DNA of 64,000 nucleotides from Paenibacillus selenitireducens (GCF_002021565.1 NZ_MSZX01000002.1:366554-430553), one strand, 5' to 3'; shown: positions 1 to 8,951, counted from the first letter of the stretch. Numbers and translations are program-made. The notes: a model not told the origin generated them from the sequence alone.

Positions 1-825
1 CCTGGCAATGTTCCTGTTTTCGTGCATTCAAGCGCAAACGTGGAGCAGGCCGCCGAAGCCATTCTTCGGAGCAAAACCTTTGATTATGGCACCATATGTG
101 CCTCAGAGCAGGCCATCGTAGTCGATCAACGCGTCAAAGCTCAGCTTGTTGATGCGTTCGTAAGACGAGGAGCTTATATGCTCTCTACGATGGAGAAGGA
201 CCGGATTGGAAGGTTGATTCTCGCTCCCGGCGGAGGGTTGAATGCACAGATTGTAGGCAAGACTCCGCAAATTATCGCTGAGATGGCAGGATTAGCGATT
301 CCTTCGGATACCGCCGTACTTATAGCGGAAGAGACTGAGGTCGGGAAGTCTTTTCCGTTCTCGTTGGAGAAGCTGTGTCCTATTCTGGCGCTCTATACGG
401 TGCAAGACGTTCAACAAGGAGCTGCTTATTGCAAGAAGCTGTTAGAACTTGGCGGGTTAGGGCATACGCTTGGGATTCATGCAGAGGATGCGGGCGTTGT
501 CGAGAAGTTCGGTATGGAGCAGCCGGCTTCCCGAATCGTGGTGAATGCAGGGACGACATTCGGAGGAATCGGGATGACCACAGGGCTTATGCCGTCATTG
601 ACATTAGGATGCGGCTCCTTCGGCAATAACATTACGTCCGATAATATTGGACCCCAGCATCTAATGAATGTGAAACGGGTAGCTTACGGTATTCGCGAAC
701 TTCCTGTGACAACCGAGAGCGTGGGAATCCACGTTCAGGAAGCGCTATCTGATCAGACGCACATCACGCGGGAAACCGTCATGGAAATCGTGAAAAGAGT
801 GCTAGCAGAAGTGCAACGTTCATAA
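1..825 (+). CDS. eutE: CoA-acylating acetaldehyde dehydrogenase EutE, C-terminal part (truncated by window edge)
   Basis: This enzyme oxidises acetaldehyde to acetyl-CoA inside the ethanolamine microcompartment, using NAD and CoA. The reading frame is open from base 1 (the first codons read PGNVPVF), so only the last 274 residues are visible and the true start lies upstream of the window. The catalytic cysteine lies in the motif TICASEQ at nucleotides 97-99, preceded by the usual SKTFDYG. The glycine-rich TTFGGIGMTTG and the C-terminal GSFGNN segments also match the EutE/PduP family. It is followed after 54 bases by the shell gene eutM, as in many eut operons. The N-terminal targeting peptide cannot be assessed because it is outside the window. 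Confidence 0.95.
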   Translation, partial: PGNVPVFVHSSANVEQAAEAILRSKTFDYGTICASEQAIVVDQRVKAQLVDAFVRRGAYMLSTMEKDRIGRLILAPGGGLNAQIVGKTPQIIAEMAGLAIPSDTAVLIAEETEVGKSFPFSLEKLCPILALYTVQDVQQGAAYCKKLLELGGLGHTLGIHAEDAGVVEKFGMEQPASRIVVNAGTTFGGIGMTTGLMPSLTLGCGSFGNNITSDNIGPQHLMNVKRVAYGIRELPVTTESVGIHVQEALSDQTHITRETVMEIVKRVLAEVQRS

Positions 826-879
826 AATGGGGGTACATGGCATGTCCTTCACACGGAATTTATTTAAGGAGGCGTTCAA

Positions 880-1167
880 ATGGCAGGAGAATGGTCGGCA
901 TTAGGAATGATTGAGACGAAAGGGCTGGTCGGTGCAGTGGAAGCGGCCGATGCGATGGTCAAAGCAGCCAACGTTAAGTTAGTCGGCAAAGTGCATGTAG
1001 GCGGCGGGTTAGTGACGGTGATGGTGCGGGGGGACGTGGGTGCCGTGAAAGCGGCGACAGATTCCGGGGCTGCGGCTGCGGAGAAGGTCGGAGAATTGAT
1101 CTCCGTGCATGTCATTCCGCGTCCGCACAGCGATATCGAGCATATTTTGCCCAAGTTAGAAGGCTAA
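880..1167 (+). CDS. eutM: BMC shell hexamer protein EutM
   Basis: A 95-residue single BMC-domain protein (EutM/PduA type) that forms the hexagonal tiles of the bacterial microcompartment facet. The N-terminus contains [20 protein letters not shown], and the lysine- and glycine-rich pore-side segment [17 protein letters not shown] follows. The C-terminus [17 protein letters not shown] is the typical EutM ending. The ribosome binding site AAGGAGGCG lies just before the ATG. The neighbours are the lumen enzymes eutE and a PduL-type phosphotransacylase, so it belongs to the ethanolamine shell and not to a separate compartment. Confidence 0.96.
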   Translation: MAGEWSALGMIETKGLVGAVEAADAMVKAANVKLVGKVHVGGGLVTVMVRGDVGAVKAATDSGAAAAEKVGELISVHVIPRPHSDIEHILPKLEG

Positions 1168-1178
1168 CGTGAGGCGAT

Positions 1179-1952
1179 ATGGGAATCGTGACGGAGACTC
1201 GATTACGGGCCATGCTCGCAAAAGGCATCCCGAACCCGTTTATTTTGCAGGCGGAAGAAAAGTTAACGCCGGCGGCAGCGGATTTTTTGAAATCACGCGG
1301 GATTCGTATAGAAACATCGGTAAAGTCATCTGGAAGGACGTTAAATGCACCCTCGGTCTACCCCCTTATTCCTGTTGGCGTATCGAATCGGCATGTCCAT
1401 TTATCTCGTGCTCACGTTGAGTGTTTGTTCGGTCCAGGATATACGCTAACACCTGATCGGGCATTATCTCAGCCGGGCCAGTATGCAGCGATTGAAACGG
1501 TCACCCTTCAGGGCCCGCGAGGAGAGATTCAACGTGTGCGTGTGTTGGGGCCTTCGCGAGCAGAGACGCAAGTAGAAATCTCGCGAACCGATGGGTATCT
1601 CTTGGGAATTCATGCACCGGTTAGGTTATCCGGAAATGTAGCGGGTACACCCGGAGCGGTGCTCGTCGGACCTCAGGGAACGCTCGAATTAAGCCATGGG
1701 GTCATTGTTGCGGAGTGCCATGTACATATGTCTATCTTGGATGCGGCGCATTTTCAAGTTCAGAATGGCGATACGATCGTTGTAGAAACTCCGTCGGATC
1801 GATCCCGTCGCATCCTATTTCCTCAGGTCATCGTTAGGGTGCATGAGCGGTATTCGCTCGATTTTCACATCGATCTGGATGAAGCCAATGCCGCGGGATT
1901 AAGGACGGGAGATTTCGTAGAAAGAATCGCATTTCAGGATCAATTTAGCTAA
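1179..1952 (+). CDS. pduL: PduL-type phosphate acyltransferase with N-terminal extension
   Basis: Converts acetyl-CoA plus phosphate to acetyl phosphate and CoA, recycling CoA inside the compartment. The PduL family signature is clear: zinc-ligand motif VGVSNRHVHLS (histidines 72 and 74) and a second AECHVHMS (histidines 181 and 183), with two PTAC domains over about residues 60-240. Residues 1-45 form an extra N-terminal segment with the motif LTPAAADFLKSRGI. This resembles the N-termini of EutT-like proteins and probably acts in encapsulation or assembly. The protein (257 residues) is longer than typical PduL (about 210) because of this extension. In Firmicutes eut operons this gene is often labelled eutD although it is unrelated to Pta. 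Confidence 0.9.
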   Translation: MGIVTETRLRAMLAKGIPNPFILQAEEKLTPAAADFLKSRGIRIETSVKSSGRTLNAPSVYPLIPVGVSNRHVHLSRAHVECLFGPGYTLTPDRALSQPGQYAAIETVTLQGPRGEIQRVRVLGPSRAETQVEISRTDGYLLGIHAPVRLSGNVAGTPGAVLVGPQGTLELSHGVIVAECHVHMSILDAAHFQVQNGDTIVVETPSDRSRRILFPQVIVRVHERYSLDFHIDLDEANAAGLRTGDFVERIAFQDQFS

Positions 1953-1965
1953 GGAGGCGAACCGA

Positions 1966-2775
1966 TTGGACTTGACGCAGACCGTGGAACGGCTCGTTCG
2001 TGAGTTATTGCGCTCGATCCCGACGGACGTTATGCCGTCTCCGCAAGTGCTATATGTATTGGATGATTCGCAAGCGGCAGATCGCTATTTGGATCATTTC
2101 GTCGTATTGAAGCAAGCAGGCATCCGATATGATCTTCTCGTTTTGGATGGAGAAAACGCTGGCTGGCTGGGGAAGCAGTGTATTGAATCAACCGGAGCGG
2201 GGAACTGCATCGCGATGGATGAGCAAGCCCCGTCTCCTACGGAACTGCCGCAATCTTATGCGGCAATCATCGTTCCGGAGTTGGACTTGGATCAGGCATC
2301 CCGAATTCTCCATGGCATCCTTGGTTCCGTGGAGTCGGAATTGGTGCAGGCGGGGCTGATTCTCGGTAAACCGGTGTTCACTCGCATCGACGGGAGCGGG
2401 ATGACGCAAGCGAATCGGCGTACGCTGCAAGTGACAGGACTGCCCCCAGCCTATGAACGGCGATACCGCGCTACGATTCAACAGCTTCAAGAACTAGGGA
2501 TGCACATCGCCAGCTTTCAAGAACTGCCTTATCAAGTTGTGACGGCAGTTCTTCCGGGTCAGCCCGAACATTCGATGTCTAGCCCCGCGAGCACGGTGTT
2601 CTCAGCGAGGCTGTTAACCGCCTCCGATGCAGCACGCATACTTCAATCCAACCGTGACCGGGTAGTCACTGTAGCACGCGGTACCTTGATATCCCCGTTA
2701 GCAAGGGATGTGATCCGAGATCAGCGCGCTGAGCTGCGGATTGTGGATGAGGTGACATTCGATGGTGCTGGGTAA
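1966..2775 (+). CDS. Unrecognised ethanolamine-operon protein (269 aa)
   Basis: The gene uses a TTG start at 1966, chosen because AAGGAGGCG lies nine bases upstream. It overlaps eutN by 14 bases, so the two are translationally linked. I do not recognise a defined enzyme family. The N-terminal 170 residues alternate predicted strands and helices (for example VLYVLDD and YAAIIVPELDL), suggesting a Rossmann-like or flavoprotein-like fold; this is inference. The C-terminal 50 residues (LLTASDAARIL followed by GTLISPLARDVIRDQ, about 239-254) form the same kind of 'TPxAxD' segment seen at the N-terminus of the upstream PduL-type enzyme. The position between pduL and eutN says it serves the microcompartment. 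Function unknown. Confidence 0.85.
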   Translation: MDLTQTVERLVRELLRSIPTDVMPSPQVLYVLDDSQAADRYLDHFVVLKQAGIRYDLLVLDGENAGWLGKQCIESTGAGNCIAMDEQAPSPTELPQSYAAIIVPELDLDQASRILHGILGSVESELVQAGLILGKPVFTRIDGSGMTQANRRTLQVTGLPPAYERRYRATIQQLQELGMHIASFQELPYQVVTAVLPGQPEHSMSSPASTVFSARLLTASDAARILQSNRDRVVTVARGTLISPLARDVIRDQRAELRIVDEVTFDGAG

Positions 2776-3073
2776 AGTGATGGGGAGCGTATGGGCGACT
2801 CATAAGGAAGCCGGCATGGATCAATTGAAGCTGCTGCTCATTCAGCCATTAGACTTCAATGGCCGGGCGCAGGGAAGCACGATGATTGCAGCGGATCGAA
2901 TTGGTGCAGGGATCGGTGAACATGTCATTGTATCCCGAGGGAATCCTGCTCGCATGCTGTTCGATGGACGGAACGTGCCTATTGATGCCATCGTGGTCGG
3001 CATTGTGGATGGCATTGAACTTGGTGATGTGAAGTTATCGTTCGATACAGAGGGGGGCGAAGAACATGACTGA
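2762..3073 (+). CDS. eutN: BMC vertex pentamer protein EutN/CcmL
   Basis: A 103-residue EutN/CcmL/CsoS4-family protein whose pentamers cap the vertices of the microcompartment. The diagnostic start VLGKVMGSVWATHKE and the following LKLLLIQPLD, then AADRIGAGIGEHVIVSRG, fit the family. The C-terminal AIVVGIVDGIEL is also typical. It overlaps the preceding unknown gene by 14 bases and the following eutS by 8 bases, so expression of the shell genes is tightly coupled. Confidence 0.95.
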   Translation: MVLGKVMGSVWATHKEAGMDQLKLLLIQPLDFNGRAQGSTMIAADRIGAGIGEHVIVSRGNPARMLFDGRNVPIDAIVVGIVDGIELGDVKLSFDTEGGEEHD

Positions 3074-3407
3074 TACGAAGCAAAGAGTGGTTCAAGAGTA
3101 TGTGCCTGGTAAGCAAGTTACCTTAGCCCATGTCATTGCGAATCCTGATCCGCTCCTGTATACGAAATTAGGGATACAGGATGCAGGGGCCATCGGAATT
3201 CTCACCCTTACACCAACAGAAACCTCCATTATTGCTGCAGACATTGCAACCAAGGCAGCGGATGTCGGCCTAGGTTACTTGGATCGATTTACGGGATCGC
3301 TTGTGATCACAGGGGAAATAGCGGCTGTGGAAATGGCTATGGAAGCCATTAATACGTTCCTCTCCGTCAAGCTCCAGTATACGCCGGCCATGCTCACGAG
3401 GTCCTGA
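3066..3407 (+). CDS. eutS: BMC shell protein EutS (circularly permuted BMC domain)
   Basis: A 113-residue shell protein very close to enterobacterial EutS. The N-terminal RVVQEYVPGKQVTLAHVIA and the central DAGAIGILTLTPTETSIIAAD, then VGLGYLDRFTGSLVITG, align almost throughout. EutS hexamers have a permuted BMC fold and can be bent, which is thought to help form edges of the shell and to suffice for cargo targeting in E. coli. The start overlaps the end of eutN by 8 bases and eutP follows one base after its stop codon. Confidence 0.96.
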   Translation: MTDTKQRVVQEYVPGKQVTLAHVIANPDPLLYTKLGIQDAGAIGILTLTPTETSIIAADIATKAADVGLGYLDRFTGSLVITGEIAAVEMAMEAINTFLSVKLQYTPAMLTRS

Positions 3408-3408
3408 T

Positions 3409-3894
3409 ATGAAACAAGGGAAGAAAACGCTGAAACGGATTATGATCATTGGCTCGGTAGGAGCGGGAAAATCTTCACTCATGCAGGCCTTGTTTCGCGA
3501 AGATCAACCTGCAAGGAAGACGCAAAGCTTAGAATATCGCGATTGGCTTATTGATACGCCTGGGGAATACACGGAGAATCCAATGTATTACCGCTCTTTG
3601 ATGGCGACATCCTTTGAAGCTTGCATGCTCATGATCGTGCAGGACGCAACCGCCAAGCATATTGCGCTGCCGCACGGATTCGCAGGAGGTTTTCCTATTC
3701 CAGCTATGGGGGTGATCACCAAGGCGGATCATCCCGACGCGAACCCGGAACGAGCTGAATCTCTTCTGCGTGTTGCAATGCCGGAAGGCGAGGTATGGCT
3801 GACTTCATCCCTAACGAAGCATAACATTGAACCTTTACGGCAAAAGCTCTTGCAATGTCTTGGTCTATCCGAAGCGGATGTTGGAGAACTCTAG
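3409..3894 (+). CDS. eutP: EutP, P-loop protein of ethanolamine utilisation
   Basis: A 161-residue Ras-like P-loop protein. The Walker A motif GSVGAGKSS is at residues 15-23, DTPG (switch II region) at 49-52 and a guanine-type TKAD at about 103-106. Family members are annotated as GTPases; Salmonella EutP has been described as having acetate kinase activity, which would pair with the PduL-type acetyl-phosphate producer upstream. Which activity applies here cannot be decided from sequence. It sits between eutS and the two-component genes, as in Listeria- and Enterococcus-type eut loci. Confidence 0.92.
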   Translation: MKQGKKTLKRIMIIGSVGAGKSSLMQALFREDQPARKTQSLEYRDWLIDTPGEYTENPMYYRSLMATSFEACMLMIVQDATAKHIALPHGFAGGFPIPAMGVITKADHPDANPERAESLLRVAMPEGEVWLTSSLTKHNIEPLRQKLLQCLGLSEADVGEL

Positions 3895-3911
3895 AAGGAG
3901 ATGTAGCCAGG

Positions 3912-5393
3912 ATGCGGAAGCAGACGCTTAAACAAATCTGTCGTCAGTATACGTCGCTCAAACGATCCGATATTGCACAGCTTCAAGACCTCGCGAAGCA
4001 GTTGCCGATCATGGCGAATCTAGCGCAGGCGGATGTATTCATTGATTGCCTAACAAGCGAAGGGCAAGCCGCCATTGTTGTCGCCGAGTCCAAACCGGTA
4101 ACCGTATCTAGCCTTTATACGGGGTCCGTGGTAGGTCAGCTCGCTTATGTGCATCATGAACCTGCCGTGCTCTACAGTCTGCATTCCGGACAACATATCA
4201 CCGGGTCGCGCGGGATATCGCAAGAACAGAAAGAAATGCATCAGAATGTGGCGCCCATTACGAATGCAAGAGGGCAGACGATCGGCGTTCTCATTATGGA
4301 ACGGGATATGACGAACGAGATCGAACAGCAGCGAAATGTCGCCATGCTGCAAGAAACAACGGAGCAATTAAGCGAAACCTTACTGCATCTTGCGATGCAC
4401 GAAGACCGTATGACGGGGCTGATGCATGAAGGAATGATCTTATTCGATCAAGAACGATGTATCACGTATACGAATCGAAGCGCAGATGCCTGGTTGGAAA
4501 AGTTAGGCTTTTCCGCACCATCGATGGGGGCTTTTATTGCGAAGCTGCTTCCGAGGAACCTCGAGGCCACACCGAATCAAATGATATCGCATGAATTTGT
4601 GACCGGGAGTTACGCGCTTGAGGTCAAATCGATGCTGTTGTGTAAAGAAGGGCATCCTGTCGGAGGACTTCTCTTGCTCCGAGATTTATCGGAGTTGAAA
4701 GAAAAGGAGAAGGAGCTCGTGATGAAGTCTGCCTTTATTCAAGAGATTCATCATCGGGTCAAAAATAATTTGCAGACCATCTCCGGCATGCTTCGATTAC
4801 AAGTACGGCGTACTTCCCATGAAGAAGTGAAGCAGACTTATCGGGATATGATTCACCGGATGAATAGCATTGCACTGATTCACGACATGCTGGCGTATAA
4901 AGGCCTCGAACACATCGATCTGCAGGAAGTCATGAGTCGGCTGTGTCCGATGATCATTCGTTCGCTAACGGTGCCTGAGCAGAACATCCGACTTGTGATG
5001 AACGAGGATCAGAGCCTCCTGTTAGAGACGGAACAGGCGACCACCATCGCTTTGATCGTTACGGAATTATTACAGAACAGTATCATCCATGGTTTTGATC
5101 AGCCGATGGATCGATCTCCGCTCATTACGATTGATTTGCAACGTACGGATGAAGTGATTTGTATGACGATTGCGGATAATGGAAAAGGATGTGCTGATTA
5201 TCGCACGGCATGGGAAGATCCATCTCGGCATTTTGGATTGAACATGGTAAGGACGTTGGTGCAAGGGCAGTTAAACGGCATGTTTCAGATCGAGAGCTCC
5301 GAACAAGGTACGGTAGCCCGATTGCTGTTCACGATACATGATGTTGACGCAACGTACGAAGGAGGGGAGGCCGTTGCATACCGTTTCCACTAG
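3912..5393 (+). CDS. eutW: Sensor histidine kinase EutW-type
   Basis: Cytoplasmic histidine kinase of the ethanolamine-sensing pair; no transmembrane segment is visible. The ATG at 3912 is chosen because AGAAGGAG lies about eleven bases upstream; an in-frame ATG at 3855 lies inside eutP and lacks a site. Residues 1-170 form the sensor part, followed by a coiled segment, a PAS-like region (about 170-265), and the HisKA_2 dimerisation motif EIHHRVKNNLQTISGMLRLQ with phosphoacceptor histidine 280. The ATPase domain has TELLQNSIIHG (N box) and DNGKG. The HHRVKNNLQ type kinase pairs with ANTAR response regulators, which matches eutV directly downstream. Confidence 0.92.
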   Translation: MRKQTLKQICRQYTSLKRSDIAQLQDLAKQLPIMANLAQADVFIDCLTSEGQAAIVVAESKPVTVSSLYTGSVVGQLAYVHHEPAVLYSLHSGQHITGSRGISQEQKEMHQNVAPITNARGQTIGVLIMERDMTNEIEQQRNVAMLQETTEQLSETLLHLAMHEDRMTGLMHEGMILFDQERCITYTNRSADAWLEKLGFSAPSMGAFIAKLLPRNLEATPNQMISHEFVTGSYALEVKSMLLCKEGHPVGGLLLLRDLSELKEKEKELVMKSAFIQEIHHRVKNNLQTISGMLRLQVRRTSHEEVKQTYRDMIHRMNSIALIHDMLAYKGLEHIDLQEVMSRLCPMIIRSLTVPEQNIRLVMNEDQSLLLETEQATTIALIVTELLQNSIIHGFDQPMDRSPLITIDLQRTDEVICMTIADNGKGCADYRTAWEDPSRHFGLNMVRTLVQGQLNGMFQIESSEQGTVARLLFTIHDVDATYEGGEAVAYRFH

Positions 5394-6024
5394 AACGGAG
5401 AGAGCTCGACGGACGATCATCATCGTGGATGATGATGCGCTCATACGCATGGATCTGCGTGAGATGCTGATCGAGCATGGCTATGAAGTGGCAGCTGAAG
5501 CAAGGAACGGCGAAGAAGCCATCGAGCTTGCACATCGCTATAAGCCGGAGATCATGCTCATGGATGTCAAAATGCCCGGACGAAATGGGATTCAAGCCGC
5601 CAGAGCCATTCAGAAGATGAGTGTCCATTGGCAGAGCGGGGCGCCTGCTATCATCTTGTTGACCGCTTATAGCGACCGTTCTTATGTTGAAGAGGCTACG
5701 AAATCAGGGGTTACGGCTTATTTGGTGAAACCTGTGTCGGAGCATAATCTCATACCGGCCATCGAGGTGGCATGCAGCCAACGGGAACAGTTCATGCAGG
5801 TGCGCGTGGAACTACAGGATTTGCGCCAATCCCTTGAGGATCGCAAATGGATTGAACGGGCCAAAGGCAGGCTTATGCAAGTGCATGGATACAGCGAGGA
5901 TCGAGCATATGAGTGGCTGCGAGAGCACAGTATGAACGAGCGGAAGCCCATGGTTGTGTTGGCGCAGCAGCTCATCCTGGCTCACGATTTGCAATTAGAT
6001 CCAGCTGGGTGGGGCATTGAATGA
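5374..6024 (+). CDS. eutV: ANTAR-domain response regulator EutV-type antiterminator
   Basis: RNA-binding response regulator that, when phosphorylated by EutW, prevents transcription termination in eut leaders. The TTG at 5374 is chosen because GGAGGGGAGG ends four bases upstream; this overlaps the eutW end by 20 bases. The receiver domain has the acidic triad DDD at residues 19-21, the phosphoacceptor aspartate 64 in MLMDVKMPG, and lysine in LVKPVSE. The C-terminal ANTAR domain (about 145-205) includes IERAKGRLMQVHGYSEDRAY and WLREHSM. No ANTAR-type dual hairpin was recognised in this window, so its targets probably lie upstream of the operon. Confidence 0.93.
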   Translation: MHTVSTRTERARRTIIIVDDDALIRMDLREMLIEHGYEVAAEARNGEEAIELAHRYKPEIMLMDVKMPGRNGIQAARAIQKMSVHWQSGAPAIILLTAYSDRSYVEEATKSGVTAYLVKPVSEHNLIPAIEVACSQREQFMQVRVELQDLRQSLEDRKWIERAKGRLMQVHGYSEDRAYEWLREHSMNERKPMVVLAQQLILAHDLQLDPAGWGIE

Positions 6025-7526
6025 AGCCGGCTCGTGAACAGTGGTTAACGAGTGTCGGCATTGACGTGGGTACCAGTACAACGAAGATGATTGTCAGCCG
6101 GTTGCGCCTCGCCCGGATGTCCAGTACGTTTGCCCTTCCTCGCTATGACATTGTTGAACGCCAGGTACGTTACGAAAGCCCGGTGATTATGACCCCTCTG
6201 GTGTCCGATCAAATTGACTCGGAGCCTTTATCCCAATGGTTGAACCAACAATATCAACTCGCAGGAATTCAACCGAGTGAGGTGAATACGGGGGCCGTGA
6301 TATTTACAGGCGAAAGTGCAAGCAAATCCAATGCACAGGCGATTCTACATGGTCTTGCGGAAGATTCCGGCGCATTCGTCGTGGCTACAGCGGGAAGCGA
6401 CTTGGAGGCTGTCTTAGCTGCCAAGGGTTCGGGTGCGGTTGCCTATTCCCGAGAGCAGAAGGATATCCTCGTGAATGTGGATATTGGGGGAGGAACGGCG
6501 AACGCGGCCTATTGTTATCGCGGAAAAGTCATCCATACGGTAACCTATCATGTTGGCGGACGCCTCATTCGATTGCAGCCCGATGGAACGATTACCTATA
6601 TTTCGGGGGCGCTGCAGCCATGGCTAGAGGCGAATGGATATGCTCTTCGATGTGGAGAGTGCATAACCTACGAAACGTTACGAAACTTGACGATCACGCT
6701 CAATCGAAGCCTATTATCGGCGCTTCGTCACGTAAGTGACGAAACATCGCAGCTTCTGATGATAGGAAGTACTGCGCAGGAGGTTTCTCGCGAACATTCA
6801 TTAACCTTTACGAAGATCATGATATCTGGCGGTATTGGGCAATGGTTCTATACGATGGATTCCAATCCTACAGCGCTCGAAGAAGTAACGGTTTTCGGAG
6901 ATGTCGGACCTCTACTCGCATCAAGTTTGCGTGTGGTCTGCGAAGAACAAGGGCTTGAGATCATCCCTCCGCTCCAGACTGTGCGAGCGACGGTGTTAGG
7001 TGCAGGGATGCAGAGCACGGAAATAAGCGGTTCCACGGTACACTTTGAGCCTGGTCTTCTCCCCCTTCGCAATGTACCGATCGTACAGTTCGCTATCCCT
7101 GTTACAGATTCACCCTCATTTGCTTCTCAATACACAACGCTCCTCCATCACACCTTTCGTCAAGCAGCGGCATTATATCTGGAATCAGACGCGAGCGCAT
7201 CGCGGACAGATTCACGTATACGCGTCATCGGCTTTGCGTTACAGGTTCGTAAGCTAAAGTACCTTTCCTATGATCAACTCGAGTATGTAGCAACACAGCT
7301 TATCGCAGCTTTCAGGCAGTATTTTCCGCATGTGGAAACTTTAGTGCTCGTCTGTGAGCAAGATATCGCGAAGGCGTTAGGTCAACGTCTGCATCTGCTA
7401 TGTCTAGGCCAGCCGCAATTGATTTGTATTGACCAAATTCGTGTGGAACACGGTGACTATATCGATTTGGGAACTCCGGTCAACGGTACGACCATTCCTG
7501 TCATAATCAAGACCTTGGCGTTCTAA
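6021..7526 (+). CDS. eutA: EutA, reactivating factor for ethanolamine ammonia-lyase
   Basis: An actin/Hsp70-fold ATPase that removes damaged cobalamin from ethanolamine ammonia-lyase so the enzyme can be reloaded. The N-terminal phosphate-1 loop is SVGIDVGTSTTKMIV, the VFTGESASKSNA-like segment reads IFTGESASKSNA, and phosphate-2 is VNVDIGGGTANAAY. At 501 residues it is close to the family length. It overlaps eutV by four bases (ATGA) and is followed after 25 bases by eutB, its client enzyme's large subunit. Confidence 0.94.
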   Translation: MKPAREQWLTSVGIDVGTSTTKMIVSRLRLARMSSTFALPRYDIVERQVRYESPVIMTPLVSDQIDSEPLSQWLNQQYQLAGIQPSEVNTGAVIFTGESASKSNAQAILHGLAEDSGAFVVATAGSDLEAVLAAKGSGAVAYSREQKDILVNVDIGGGTANAAYCYRGKVIHTVTYHVGGRLIRLQPDGTITYISGALQPWLEANGYALRCGECITYETLRNLTITLNRSLLSALRHVSDETSQLLMIGSTAQEVSREHSLTFTKIMISGGIGQWFYTMDSNPTALEEVTVFGDVGPLLASSLRVVCEEQGLEIIPPLQTVRATVLGAGMQSTEISGSTVHFEPGLLPLRNVPIVQFAIPVTDSPSFASQYTTLLHHTFRQAAALYLESDASASRTDSRIRVIGFALQVRKLKYLSYDQLEYVATQLIAAFRQYFPHVETLVLVCEQDIAKALGQRLHLLCLGQPQLICIDQIRVEHGDYIDLGTPVNGTTIPVIIKTLAF

Positions 7527-7551
7527 GAAATCTGGAGGGAGATGTCTTGCG

Positions 7552-8913
7552 TTGAAGACCAAGATGACACTGCTTGGGAAGACCTATCAGTTTCAGAGTT
7601 TGAAGGAAATTATGGCCAAAGCGAACGAAGAAAAGTCTGGTGATCAGCTTGCCGGGATCGCGGCACAAGATCATACAGAACGTATGGCAGCCAAAGCAGC
7701 CCTTGCAGAGGCAACACTGGCTGATATTCGCAATGAACCTCTGCTTCCACCAGAGCAGGATGAGGTGTCCCGCGTGATCGAAGAGCAACTCAATGAGAAG
7801 ATCTATGGTGAAATCAGGAATTGGTCCATTGCCGAACTTCGTGAATATCTGCTGCGACCGTCCACAGGTCAGCCCGAAATCATCCGCCTAAGCCGCGGCC
7901 TGACGAGTGAAATGATCGCAGCCGTTGCGAAGCTGATGACCAATTTAGATCTAATCCAAGCGGCAGCGAAGATTGAAGTGTTGACACATTGCAACTATAC
8001 GATTGGGCAAAAGGGTGTGCTTTCGGGCCGCGCGCAGCCCAATCATCCAACCGATGACATCTTGGGCATCAAGGCAGCACTTTACGAAGCCCTCAGCTAT
8101 GGGATAGGGGATGCCGTCATTGGCGTGAATCCCGTCATTGACACGACAGATAGTGTGAGGGAAGTACTCAAAATGACGAAAGAAGTCATGCACACGTGGG
8201 AAATACCTACGCAAAACTGTGTACTTGCACATGTCACAACGCAGATGCGTGCTATTCGGCAAGGGGCGCCGGCGGATTTGATTTTCCAGAGTCTCGCAGG
8301 GACGCAAGCGGGAAATAAGGCATTCGGCATTCATGAGAAGTTATTGGATGAAGCGGATGATCTGATTCGGCGAGACGGTACTGCTGCTGGTCCGAATTTG
8401 TGGTATTTCGAGACAGGGCAAGGCTCCGAATTATCGGCAGAAGCGCATCATGGGATTGATCAAGTGACGCTGGAAGCCCGATGTTATGGACTCGCCCGCA
8501 AATATAAACCGTTTCTCGTCAATACCGTCGTCGGCTTTATCGGTCCGGAGTACCTGTACGATAACAAGCAGGTCATGCGCGCTGGCCTTGAAGATCATTT
8601 CATGGGCAAAATGCATTTGCTGCCGATGGGCGTTGATGTATGCTACACGAATCACATGAAGGCAGATCAGAACGATATGGATAATTTGGCTGTTCTGCTG
8701 GCAGCTGCGGGTGTGAATTACTTGATTGGCGTTGCGATGGCTGATGATTGTATGTTGAATTATCAATCGACAAGCTTTCATGACATCGCCACCGTGAGGG
8801 AACTATTCGGTCTGCGCCCTGCTCCGGATTTCGAGATGTGGCTGGAACGATTCGGACTGATGCAGAACGGCAGGTTGACCGCGCATGCCGGAGATCCCAC
8901 TTTATTCATGTAA
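7552..8913 (+). CDS. eutB: Ethanolamine ammonia-lyase large subunit
   Basis: Catalytic large subunit of the adenosylcobalamin-dependent lyase that splits ethanolamine into acetaldehyde and ammonia. The start is TTG at 7552, with GGAGGGA about eleven bases upstream, giving the family-typical beginning with YQFQSLKEIMAKANEEKSGD. The 453-residue length is normal. Conserved blocks include LTHCNYTIGQKGVLSGRAQP, NLWYFETGQGSELSAEAHHG and YTNHMKADQNDMDN. It is followed by eutC after 38 bases. Confidence 0.97.
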   Translation: MKTKMTLLGKTYQFQSLKEIMAKANEEKSGDQLAGIAAQDHTERMAAKAALAEATLADIRNEPLLPPEQDEVSRVIEEQLNEKIYGEIRNWSIAELREYLLRPSTGQPEIIRLSRGLTSEMIAAVAKLMTNLDLIQAAAKIEVLTHCNYTIGQKGVLSGRAQPNHPTDDILGIKAALYEALSYGIGDAVIGVNPVIDTTDSVREVLKMTKEVMHTWEIPTQNCVLAHVTTQMRAIRQGAPADLIFQSLAGTQAGNKAFGIHEKLLDEADDLIRRDGTAAGPNLWYFETGQGSELSAEAHHGIDQVTLEARCYGLARKYKPFLVNTVVGFIGPEYLYDNKQVMRAGLEDHFMGKMHLLPMGVDVCYTNHMKADQNDMDNLAVLLAAAGVNYLIGVAMADDCMLNYQSTSFHDIATVRELFGLRPAPDFEMWLERFGLMQNGRLTAHAGDPTLFM

Positions 8914-8951
8914 TTGCATGTATTCGTTGGAATCAAGGAGGGTGAAAATCG

